Assembly: GCA_045649455.1 (NCBI GenBank)
Contig: JAZRPV010000005.1
Coordinates: forward strand, 1-53,930
Direction: 5' to 3'
Source: JAEDES01 sp045649455
Lineage (GTDB): Bacteria > Bacillota_I > Bacilli_A > RF39 > UBA660
Length of the DNA: 53,930 nucleotides
The position numbers were made by a program, and so were the translations under genes. Of this stretch, positions 46,738-53,930 are shown piece by piece; the first letter of the stretch is position 1; the number at the start of each line of letters is the position of its first letter. Below the pieces are notes generated by a model that saw nothing but the letters and a program-made list of their open reading frames with translations, was not told the DNA's origin and made no database searches.

Positions 46738-48210
46738 ATGGATAAACAAGAAATAATAAAGAATATTGCCAAAAGAAGTGGTGGTGATATTTATTTAGGT
46801 GTAGTTGGAGCTGTTAGAACAGGTAAATCAACATTTATAAAAAGAATGGTAGAAACTCTAATTGTCCCAAATATAAAAGATGAATACGAAAGAAAAAGAG
46901 CTTTAGACGAAATTCCACAAAGTGCAGCAGGTAAAACTATTATGACAACAGAACCTAAATTCGTTCCAAATAATGCCGCAAAAATAAAAATCGATGAAGT
47001 ATCATGTAATATTAGATTAATAGACTGTGTCGGATACATGATTGAAAAAGCTCAAGGAGCATCAGATGAAAATGGACCTAGAATGGTAAAAACTCCATGG
47101 TACAATGAAGAAATACCTTTTACAGAAGCTGCAGAAATTGGAACAGAAAAAGTAATTAAAGACCACTCCACTATTGGTATTGTAATCACCACAGATGGCT
47201 CAATTGGAGAATTCCAAAGAAATGATTATCTAGAAGCAGAAACTAAAGTAATAGAAGAATTAAAAGGTATAAAGAAGCCATTTATAATTATTTTAAATAC
47301 AACACATCCTACTCTACCAGAAACAGAAAAAATAAAAGAAGATTTACAAGAAAAATATAATGTTCCAGTCTTACCAATTAATATTGACACAATGACAGAA
47401 AAAGATATGTATAATATCTTAAGAGAAGCATTATATGAATTCCCAGTACTTGAAATAAAAATAAATTTACCTGAATGGATTGCAAGACTTAATCCAAATC
47501 ATTATGTAAAACAAACATACTTAAAAACAATAAAAGAATCAGTCTTAGAAATAGATAAATTAAAAGATATTGAAAAAATAAATACAAATTTCTTAGAAAA
47601 TGAACTAATAGAAAAAAGTTACCTATCAAATGTAGACCCATCTACTGGAATAATAACAATCAATTTAACCGCACCAGCAAACTTATATAATAAAGTACTA
47701 AAAGAAATAATTGATGTCGACATAAAAAACAAAGCAGACCTACTCTCTTTATTTCAAGACTTAAATACTGCAAAAAAAGAATATGATCAAATTAAATATG
47801 CCTTAAGAATGGTAAAACAAACAGGTTACGGAGTCGCAACACCTAGTGTTGATGATATGAAATTAGATAAACCTGAAATTATAAAGCAAGGACCAAGATA
47901 TGGAGTAAAACTAAAAGCAGTCGCTCCTTCAATACACATGATAAGAGTTGATGTAGAATCAACCTTTGAACCAATCATAGGTAGTGAAGTTCAAAGTAAA
48001 GAATTAATTGACCACATCTTAAAAGATCAAGACAAACCAAATGAAATATGGCAAAGTGAAATATTTGGTAGAAGATTAGATTCTATCGTTCAAGAAGGAA
48101 TTCAATCAAAAATAAATCTAATGCCAGATAACATTAGATTAAAACTACAAACAACTTTATCAAAAGTAGTAAATAAAGGATCAAATAATATGATAGCAAT
48201 TGTTATCTAA
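46738..48210 (+). CDS. spoIVA: Spore coat morphogenetic ATPase SpoIVA
   Basis: A 490-residue protein that polymerises on the forespore surface, using ATP, to form the coat basement layer. Walker A is GAVRTGKST (24-32). SAAGKTIMTTEPKFVPN, DENGPRMVKTPWY, AAEIGTEKVIKDHSTIG and the C-terminal RYGVKLKAVAPSIHMIRVDV are near identical to Bacillus. It ends in IVI with a hydrophobic tip that binds SpoVM on the membrane. Length equals the family norm of 492. The gene converges with, and overlaps by 4 bases, a Cys-rich gene. Confidence 0.98.
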   Translation: MDKQEIIKNIAKRSGGDIYLGVVGAVRTGKSTFIKRMVETLIVPNIKDEYERKRALDEIPQSAAGKTIMTTEPKFVPNNAAKIKIDEVSCNIRLIDCVGYMIEKAQGASDENGPRMVKTPWYNEEIPFTEAAEIGTEKVIKDHSTIGIVITTDGSIGEFQRNDYLEAETKVIEELKGIKKPFIIILNTTHPTLPETEKIKEDLQEKYNVPVLPINIDTMTEKDMYNILREALYEFPVLEIKINLPEWIARLNPNHYVKQTYLKTIKESVLEIDKLKDIEKINTNFLENELIEKSYLSNVDPSTGIITINLTAPANLYNKVLKEIIDVDIKNKADLLSLFQDLNTAKKEYDQIKYALRMVKQTGYGVATPSVDDMKLDKPEIIKQGPRYGVKLKAVAPSIHMIRVDVESTFEPIIGSEVQSKELIDHILKDQDKPNEIWQSEIFGRRLDSIVQEGIQSKINLMPDNIRLKLQTTLSKVVNKGSNNMIAIVI

Positions 48211-48650
48211 TTTGATTCTTTTTTTATAAACAAACCTCTATTCTTAACTTCTAATACTTTATCCCCATAAATAAAGCAACAAAAGTCTAATAAATTAACT
48301 TTATCCACAACATCTATGTAAAATAAACCATCATAGTAATAACAATCACAATTAAAAACAAAATAATCAGAACAACTCATCATCACATCTTCATTTAAAA
48401 ATACGAGTATTCTTAAATCTAACTTATTATCATCATTCTTCTCTAAGCAATTAATTTCTAAAAATAAACCAACCATTTCATTGCAATATACTTTAACTTT
48501 ATAAAAACCACTTAAATCCAAATACTTGCTATAATTAACCAAATAATCTTTAACAAATTCTCCTACGCTCTTTTTATCTGAATAGTCACATTCTACATAT
48601 AATTTATCTAAATAAATATAAAGTTTATCATATACTTTTTCTATCCTCAC
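48207..48650 (-). CDS. Cys-rich protein beside spoIVA, unknown
   Basis: A 147-residue protein starting with GTG after AGGTGAG. It is mixed alpha/beta, with about eight Cys (for example NCDCYYYDG and LDFCCFIYG) and no signal peptide or TM. I do not recognise the family. Its upstream region has AC-N16-CATATACTT, a near match to the sigma-K pattern, overlapping the terminator of the preceding gene. With spoIVA adjacent, a mother-cell role is a guess. Confidence 0.6.
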   Translation of the reverse strand: MRIEKVYDKLYIYLDKLYVECDYSDKKSVGEFVKDYLVNYSKYLDLSGFYKVKVYCNEMVGLFLEINCLEKNDDNKLDLRILVFLNEDVMMSCSDYFVFNCDCYYYDGLFYIDVVDKVNLLDFCCFIYGDKVLEVKNRGLFIKKESN

Positions 48651-48673
48651 AAGCTCACCTATAAAAGTATATG

Positions 48674-48704
48674 AAAAAAGACTTAGATAGTTTCTAAGTC
48701 TTTT
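48674..48704 (-). terminator. Terminator of the large surface protein gene
   Basis: Arms AAAGACTTAGA and TCTAAGTCTTT with a 4-base loop and T-run on the minus strand. Confidence 0.8.
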
Positions 48705-48707
48705 ATT

Positions 48708-51700
48708 CTAATTATTTGATTTTTTTAAATAGAATGCACATCCACCTAAAACAAAACCACTTAAACATAATAATATGATATGTTTTAATAATCCATCATA
48801 AGTATTAGGATTTATAACATCATCATCAACTTTCTTACCAATAATATAAGTACTAAAGTGATTTGTTTCAAATGATGCCATAAAGTCATCTACAACAACA
48901 GGATGTTCTTCTATGCTACCATCATCATTGATATAGTAAGCATATAAATCTTCATCTCCAATTTCATCAGTATCAATTGGAACATTAACATTAAAGTCTA
49001 CATTAGAGAAGTTTTCTATATCACCAATTGATGGAGAATATAAATTAATATCAACTATTTCAGCTTCTTTTAAACCTAATTTCTTTAATAGTTTTTTAGC
49101 CTCAGTATCTTCATCATCAATTAATTCAGATGAAACTACTGTATTAGTTGGATAATTAGCATTATCAGAAGAAACTTTTACGTTATTACTTACATCCATT
49201 GCATTAAATGTAGATGTTTGCATTTTACTAGAATCTTTGATAACTAAAATTTCAGTTTCTTTGTCTTTATAAGTTAATTTATAAACATCACCATCTAAAG
49301 AATCTACATCAAAGAAATAAGGATCAACTTCATCTTCATCTAACACTCTACTAAAACTTACAGTTACACCAGACTTCTTACCTAAGTAATCATCAATTCT
49401 CTTTTGAACTGCTTTAACGTAAGCTTCTCTAGTATTTTCAGTATTAGATGGAATATAAACTATACTCTTCATTACAGTTTCAATATATGATTTAGAAGTT
49501 GCATATGCAATTCCATCATAATATAAAACTACTGATCCAGCCGAAGCTTGAATAAATGGACCACCTAATCCACCTTCAACTGCCAAGAAGTAACTTACAT
49601 GATTATTATTGATTAATTTACCAAGAACATCATTTAACATTTTAGAGTTAAAGTTAGGTGACATAAGATCAACTTCTCCACCTCTATAATAGAAATCATT
49701 TATAAATTCTAAGTCATTAATTTCTATTTGAATTGGTTTATTTCCAATCTTATCAACGATACCTGCAACTATTGCTTGATGTTCTTTGTTAGCTTCTACA
49801 AACTCAATTTTCTTTGTATGAGTTTCAAGATTATTAAATACAACTTTAGCTTGAGTCTCAGTAATATCATCTAAATAAGACCAAGATTTTGTTCTAGACA
49901 TTAAATATCCCATAGAAGCTCTATATAAAAATTCAAGATCATCTTTATAAATTGAATTAAGTTTTAAAGTATCACCTTTAATTGCTTTCTTAAATTCAGG
50001 ACTTTCTCCTTCTTTAACATGAACTTTTGTATTATGAACTTCTAACACATTTTTATCATTTAACATCATAACTGGACATGTATTATCAAGTGCACTACAT
50101 TGTCCTACAGAGAACATATTAGTAGCAATTTCTTTCTTAGGGAAGAAATCATATGAATAAGATAAGTTCCCTAATGCATTTTTTCTTTCACCAGGATATA
50201 CATTAATCTCACTATTAATATATGATTTAAACATAGTAGAAGCATTTTGTCTTAAAATATTATATTCTACAGTATGCATTTCAGAAATATTCTTAACGTA
50301 GTTTCGTAATATTAATCTACACTTTTTATCAGGACTATCTTCGTTAACATTACCACACTCAAATGTTAATGAATTTTGAGTTTCTTCATCATAGAATTGT
50401 GGACGAAAATATTGAACATATACTCCATTACCAATGATAATATCAAACTTACCATCCGCTTTAATATTAAAAGCCTTTTTAAAATCTTCACTAATTACAT
50501 TATTTAATGTAATTTTAACGTTATGAATTTCAAAAGTATTTTTTTCATAATCATAATATCCAATATCACAATATGAGAAATCATCATTACATCCTAAAGC
50601 TACAGGATTATAGTTAAGATGTGAATTAATTTCCTCTCTACTTAAACTATCAGCAGAAATAATTACTTCCTCTCCAACTTTTTTCTTATATGTAGAAGTT
50701 ATTACATCACTATATCCAGAAAAAACAATTGGAACTCTATGAAATTGAATATCTACAATATCATCATTTTCATCACGTTTTTCATATTTTACAACTAAAG
50801 AATCATATTGTTCCCACTCAATTAATTCTTCATATCTTTCATATCCACCATCTTCAAGATCATATGAATAATTTAATTGATTAAAATAAGAACTTAAATA
50901 AGTACTAAGATCTTTACTTGGTTTTTCAGCTGGAATAGATGCAGATATTTCTAAACCAACCTTTTTAAATAAATCCATATCAATATTAGTATCTTGAACT
51001 ATAGTAACTAAATGTTTTTCAACTTCTTTTGATGGTCCATCATCACTATATTTCATTCTCTTAATAAATACTTTATTATTAATAATTTCACCATCTAAAC
51101 TAAACCCACCTTTTGTAAGCCAGACACTATGAATACGTTGTTCTAACATATTTATAGTGATTGGTGTATCAGATTTAATTGTTATAGTTCCAGAAGTTAA
51201 CTTCTTAAATTCATCACTATATTCACTCTCTGTATATTCAAATACAATATCATCGATTTTTTTCTCCATATAACTAGTAACCATAAGATCAGTACGTACC
51301 GTTCTACTAATAATCTTATTAGCATAATTATATGAATAACTAATATCTACTCCACCACCACCAGTATTTAACATATTGAAATAACTAATAATATAGTTAA
51401 TTTTAGCAGTTTCATCAACAAACATACTTTCATCATAGTTGATTGTTACTTTACCATCTTTAACCATAGTAAAGTATGAATCTAGATTAGAATCTACTTT
51501 AACTTTAATACCTTCATATGTTTTCACATCTTCAACAGTATATTCGCCATTAGAAGTTTTATTTCTTTCTAATCTAAAATCGCATGTCATCTTATCATAC
51601 TTACAATTCTGAGCTAATAATCTTAATGAAGAATAATCATTATACGAATTATAATACTCTTGAGTATTGTAATGATAAACAACATCAGACACTTTTCTAT

Positions 51701-51872
51701 ATAGTGTCTCATCATCAGTAATTTGTTCTTCCGTATAAATAGTAAAATCATTAGTTTTAAAAATATCGTCATAATAATCTACCAAAGTCTTTGAGAATAC
51801 ACTAATGACTCCACCAAATCCAAACAGAACAACAAATACTAACAAAATTTTGAAAATATTTTTTCTTTTCAC
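48708..51872 (-). CDS. Large cell-surface protein with Cys-x6-Cys units and a putative sorting signal
   Basis: A 1054-residue exported protein. Residues 1-30 are a signal peptide/anchor (IFKILLVFVVLFGFGGVISV). The outer part has three C-x6-C motifs (C90-C97, about 427-434 and about 592-599) in repeated contexts of the type KN-x-E-x-HN-x-K, and a fourth, longer pair near 511. Near 995 a small domain (LYAYYINDDGSIEEHPV, then FETNHFSTYIIGK) is common in Bacillota surface proteins. The C terminus is INPNTYDG, a hydrophobic helix and KKSNN, like an NPxT-type sortase signal. The ligand is unknown. It is monocistronic. Confidence 0.72.
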   Translation of the reverse strand: MKRKNIFKILLVFVVLFGFGGVISVFSKTLVDYYDDIFKTNDFTIYTEEQITDDETLYRKVSDVVYHYNTQEYYNSYNDYSSLRLLAQNCKYDKMTCDFRLERNKTSNGEYTVEDVKTYEGIKVKVDSNLDSYFTMVKDGKVTINYDESMFVDETAKINYIISYFNMLNTGGGGVDISYSYNYANKIISRTVRTDLMVTSYMEKKIDDIVFEYTESEYSDEFKKLTSGTITIKSDTPITINMLEQRIHSVWLTKGGFSLDGEIINNKVFIKRMKYSDDGPSKEVEKHLVTIVQDTNIDMDLFKKVGLEISASIPAEKPSKDLSTYLSSYFNQLNYSYDLEDGGYERYEELIEWEQYDSLVVKYEKRDENDDIVDIQFHRVPIVFSGYSDVITSTYKKKVGEEVIISADSLSREEINSHLNYNPVALGCNDDFSYCDIGYYDYEKNTFEIHNVKITLNNVISEDFKKAFNIKADGKFDIIIGNGVYVQYFRPQFYDEETQNSLTFECGNVNEDSPDKKCRLILRNYVKNISEMHTVEYNILRQNASTMFKSYINSEINVYPGERKNALGNLSYSYDFFPKKEIATNMFSVGQCSALDNTCPVMMLNDKNVLEVHNTKVHVKEGESPEFKKAIKGDTLKLNSIYKDDLEFLYRASMGYLMSRTKSWSYLDDITETQAKVVFNNLETHTKKIEFVEANKEHQAIVAGIVDKIGNKPIQIEINDLEFINDFYYRGGEVDLMSPNFNSKMLNDVLGKLINNNHVSYFLAVEGGLGGPFIQASAGSVVLYYDGIAYATSKSYIETVMKSIVYIPSNTENTREAYVKAVQKRIDDYLGKKSGVTVSFSRVLDEDEVDPYFFDVDSLDGDVYKLTYKDKETEILVIKDSSKMQTSTFNAMDVSNNVKVSSDNANYPTNTVVSSELIDDEDTEAKKLLKKLGLKEAEIVDINLYSPSIGDIENFSNVDFNVNVPIDTDEIGDEDLYAYYINDDGSIEEHPVVVDDFMASFETNHFSTYIIGKKVDDDVINPNTYDGLLKHIILLCLSGFVLGGCAFYLKKSNN

Positions 51873-51927
51873 TTACTCTCCTCCTATCTTACCATCATTC
51901 TACCACTTAAAGGTAAAATAGTAAATA

Positions 51928-51949
51928 AAAAAAAGACTTAGATAGTCTC
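51928..51949 (-). terminator. Terminator of nrnA-ysxC
   Basis: Arms AGACT and AGTCT with loop ATCTA and a long T-run on the minus strand; the ysxC stop is in the hairpin. Confidence 0.65.
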
Positions 51950-52540
51950 TTCACATTCACTAACTAAGTCTTCTATTTTTTTAACTACTTCTTTAACACC
52001 TAATTTAGTATTACTAGAGAACACAACTAAGTCATCTCCAACTACTAAATCCATAGTATCAAGAATTATTTTTAAATTCTTTTGTTTTTGACTACCAGGT
52101 ACCTTATCAGCTTTAGTCGCTACAACAGTAACAGGTAAATTATAATATTTTAAGAAGTTATACATAAGTAAATCATCTTCACTTGGTTTATGACGATAAT
52201 CTATTAACATAAATACTCTCTTTAATTCTTCTCTTTTTTCTAAGTATTCTTCTATCATCATACCAAACTTAGCTTGAGTCTTTTTATCAACGGCAGCATA
52301 CCCATAACCAGGTACATCTATTAAATAAAAACTATCATTTACACCATAAAAATTTAATGTTTGTGTTTTACCAGGACGACTTGATGTATAAGCAAGATTC
52401 TTTCTAGATAAAATAGCATTAATAAAACTACTCTTACCTACATTACTTTTACCTACTAATAAAAACTCTGGTCTTCCATCAGTAGGATATTGACTTCTTC
52501 TAGTCGCAATAATATCTAAATTAGCTTCTTTAACAACCAT
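51938..52540 (-). CDS. ysxC: Ribosome-biogenesis GTPase YsxC/EngB
   Basis: A 200-residue TRAFAC GTPase needed for 50S assembly. VGKSNVGKSSFINAIL (about 29-44), TSSRPGKTQTLNFYG (switch I), DVPGYGY (G3), ATKADKVP (G4) and SSNTKLG (G5) are present. Its ATG overlaps the nrnA stop as TAATG. Length matches the family. Confidence 0.95.
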   Translation of the reverse strand: MVVKEANLDIIATRRSQYPTDGRPEFLLVGKSNVGKSSFINAILSRKNLAYTSSRPGKTQTLNFYGVNDSFYLIDVPGYGYAAVDKKTQAKFGMMIEEYLEKREELKRVFMLIDYRHKPSEDDLLMYNFLKYYNLPVTVVATKADKVPGSQKQKNLKIILDTMDLVVGDDLVVFSSNTKLGVKEVVKKIEDLVSECEETI

Positions 52541-53496
52541 TATTTCGCCTCACTTATATTTTTATTATATTCTTCTAAAAGATTATCCAACTCTTTCATT
52601 AATAACATTGCTTCATCAAAGTTTTTTAACTTAGCTCCTGAAGCAAATTTATGTCCCCCACCATTAAATTTTTCAGCAATTTGATTAATTTCTGGACCAC
52701 GAGAACGAATTGATACACGAATTTGATCATTCTTAATATCTTCAGTAAGTGTAGCCCAAACTAACATTTCATTAATAAAATTAAAATTATTAACCATATT
52801 ACCAGCAGATGCACTATCAACTTCAAATTGCTTAATTACTTCATCAGTAATTTGTATGTAACCAAGACCATTCTTAGTAACATTCATATTTAAAGCAATA
52901 TAACCTTCTAATCTAACTTCATTCATTGGTCTCATATAAAGTTTTCTATAAACTTCACTTAATTCAAAGTTATATCTATCTAAGAATATTGAAACAAGAC
53001 CAAAAGTATTAGAAGTACAGCTATCAAATAAAAATCTATTCGAATCAGATGTTAATCCTAAATAAAGTGTTGATGCAATAGAACTATCACATTGTAAATC
53101 TGTATTTAGTATTAAATTCATTATAATTTCACATGCTGAACTAGCTGTATCTTCAATATATTCTATATCACAAAATTCTTCTACAAAAGGATGATGATCA
53201 ATTTTAATAGTATAAGCAAATTGACTAAAATCTACTGAATCAACTCTTCTTTTATCAGGCGTATCAACAACAATTAATAAAGCATTATTTACTTTTTCTA
53301 ATTTATCTAATCTACCTATATGAAAGAACTTAGCACTACCTGTACCTATTGCCATAACTTTCTTATTTGGGAAAGTTAATTTAATAGAATCACGTAAAGC
53401 AAGTTGACTTGCTAAAGCATCTGGATCAACTCCAATATGTCTAGCAATAACAATAGTATCAAATTCTTCAATTTTCTTATATATTTTTTTAAACAT
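52540..53496 (-). CDS. nrnA: DHH-family oligoribonuclease/pAp phosphatase NrnA
   Basis: A protein of about 318 residues of the DHH/DHHA1 family. ARHIGVDPDALASQ, VVDTP and IDHHP are the metal motifs. ASSACEIIMNLI and the C-terminal NGGGHKFASGAKL (DHHA1, substrate binding) follow. NrnA degrades nanoRNA 2-5 nt long and dephosphorylates pAp. The start is uncertain: GTG at 53499 or ATG at 53496; I take the ATG. Confidence 0.9.
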   Translation of the reverse strand: MFKKIYKKIEEFDTIVIARHIGVDPDALASQLALRDSIKLTFPNKKVMAIGTGSAKFFHIGRLDKLEKVNNALLIVVDTPDKRRVDSVDFSQFAYTIKIDHHPFVEEFCDIEYIEDTASSACEIIMNLILNTDLQCDSSIASTLYLGLTSDSNRFLFDSCTSNTFGLVSIFLDRYNFELSEVYRKLYMRPMNEVRLEGYIALNMNVTKNGLGYIQITDEVIKQFEVDSASAGNMVNNFNFINEMLVWATLTEDIKNDQIRVSIRSRGPEINQIAEKFNGGGHKFASGAKLKNFDEAMLLMKELDNLLEEYNKNISEAK

Positions 53497-53507
53497 CACA
53501 CATTTTC

Positions 53508-53930
53508 CTATCTATTGATTAAATTAAGAGTATCTCTTGCAATCATTAACTCTTCATCAGTAGGAAGAATATAAATTAATGAGCTTGAATCTTCTGCACT
53601 AATTTTTCTTAATTCCCCTCTTACGTTATTTGCTTCTGCATCTAACTTAAATCCTAAACATTCTAATTTTTCAATAATTTCAGCTCTAACACCTTTACTA
53701 TTTTCTCCAATACCTGCAGTAAAGCATAATACATCACATCCACCTAATAATACATAGTATTTAGCGATATGATCAACTACAGTTCTAATAAATTTATCTT
53801 GAGCTAATCTACATCTTTCATTACCTTCAGCAATTCCATTTTCAACATCTCTAGAGTCACTACTTAAACCACTAACTCCTAAGAATCCTGATTTTTTATT
53901 TAAATCATCAATAATTTCAGATGCATTCTT
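53508..53930 (-). CDS. ackA: Acetate kinase, C-terminal part (5' end outside window)
   Basis: 140 codons in frame with the window edge, ending in TAG at 53508. SGFLGVSGLSSDSRDVENGI, FTAGIGENSKGVRAEI and a C-terminal PTDEELMIARDTLNLI are diagnostic of acetate kinase, which makes acetate and ATP from acetyl phosphate. It ends 11 bases before nrnA, so the two may be co-transcribed. It implies a fermentative pta-ackA route. Confidence 0.93.
   Translation of the reverse strand, partial: KNASEIIDDLNKKSGFLGVSGLSSDSRDVENGIAEGNERCRLAQDKFIRTVVDHIAKYYVLLGGCDVLCFTAGIGENSKGVRAEIIEKLECLGFKLDAEANNVRGELRKISAEDSSSLIYILPTDEELMIARDTLNLINR

Noticed and set aside
48674..51949. Shared string AAAAAAGACTTAGATAGT at 48675 and near 51930
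   Set aside because: Both copies are parts of T-run terminators; short similar hairpins recur in this genome, so no mobile element is implied.

Overview
This window is AT-rich and gene-dense, with short intergenic gaps, strong AGGAGG/GGTGA ribosome binding sites and the standard code (TGA ends the sortase gene). The housekeeping set (ssb, sufCDSUB, ffh-ylxM-ftsY, rnj, rny, recA, pgsA, rodZ-like, type B rnpB, gpsB, recU, class A PBP, dnaD-nth, cca, hup, der, ysxC, nrnA, ackA) and its local order point to a low-GC Bacillota of class Bacilli. The compactness suggests an uncultured, host-associated lineage near the Erysipelotrichia/RF39/Mollicutes side, but that placement is inference. SpoIVA, a SpoVIF-like protein, a CotD-like coat protein and two tiny YjcZ-like peptides indicate that the organism forms spores or kept much of the programme.

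Layout. 1-2.3 kb: a surface-display operon (thioester-domain adhesin, sortase, partial membrane protein). 2.3-5 kb: pdp, a small zinc ribbon, a TIM-barrel isomerase flanked by a perfect 50-bp direct repeat, and ssb. 5.2-10 kb: a sufC-sufD-sufS-sufU-(unknown)-sufB operon with a very short SufD and an unrecognised four-cysteine protein. 10-13.2 kb: an acidic coiled-coil protein, a membrane-anchored protein, a HIT protein and the two tiny YjcZ-like genes. 13.2-18 kb: prsA, a GT-C-like membrane protein, recX, rpoZ, a BRO/DinD-like gene with an operator in its promoter, and the CotD-like gene. 18-20 kb: a secreted protein and a membrane-tethered XRE regulator. 20-26.7 kb: the SRP/FtsY region with a HerA-type ATPase inserted. 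26.8-34.2 kb: RNase J, an orphan DUF1016-like domain, RNase Y, MurE, RecA, PgsA, RodZ-like. 34.3-41.3 kb: rnpB, gpsB, recU-pbp1, nth-dnaD, cca, hup. 41.5-45.1 kb: three envelope genes of unknown role, der and a SHOCT-like gene. 45.2-48.6 kb: spoVIF-like, a zinc-ribbon membrane protein, spoIVA and a Cys-rich neighbour. 48.7-53.9 kb: a 1054-residue surface protein, ysxC, nrnA and the 3' part of ackA.

How the genes fit together. Cell-wall growth (class A PBP, MurE, GpsB, RodZ-like, PrsA) and surface display (sortase and two candidate wall-anchored proteins) imply a peptidoglycan-bearing cell rather than a wall-less mollicute. RNase J plus RNase Y is the Bacilli-type RNA decay set. SpoIVA, SpoVIF-like, CotD-like and YjcZ-like products are mother-cell coat components in known spore formers. 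The CotD-like and first YjcZ-like genes are preceded by exact matches to the sigma-K pattern AC-N16-CATANNNTA. Many rho-independent terminators overlap the stop codon of the gene they end.
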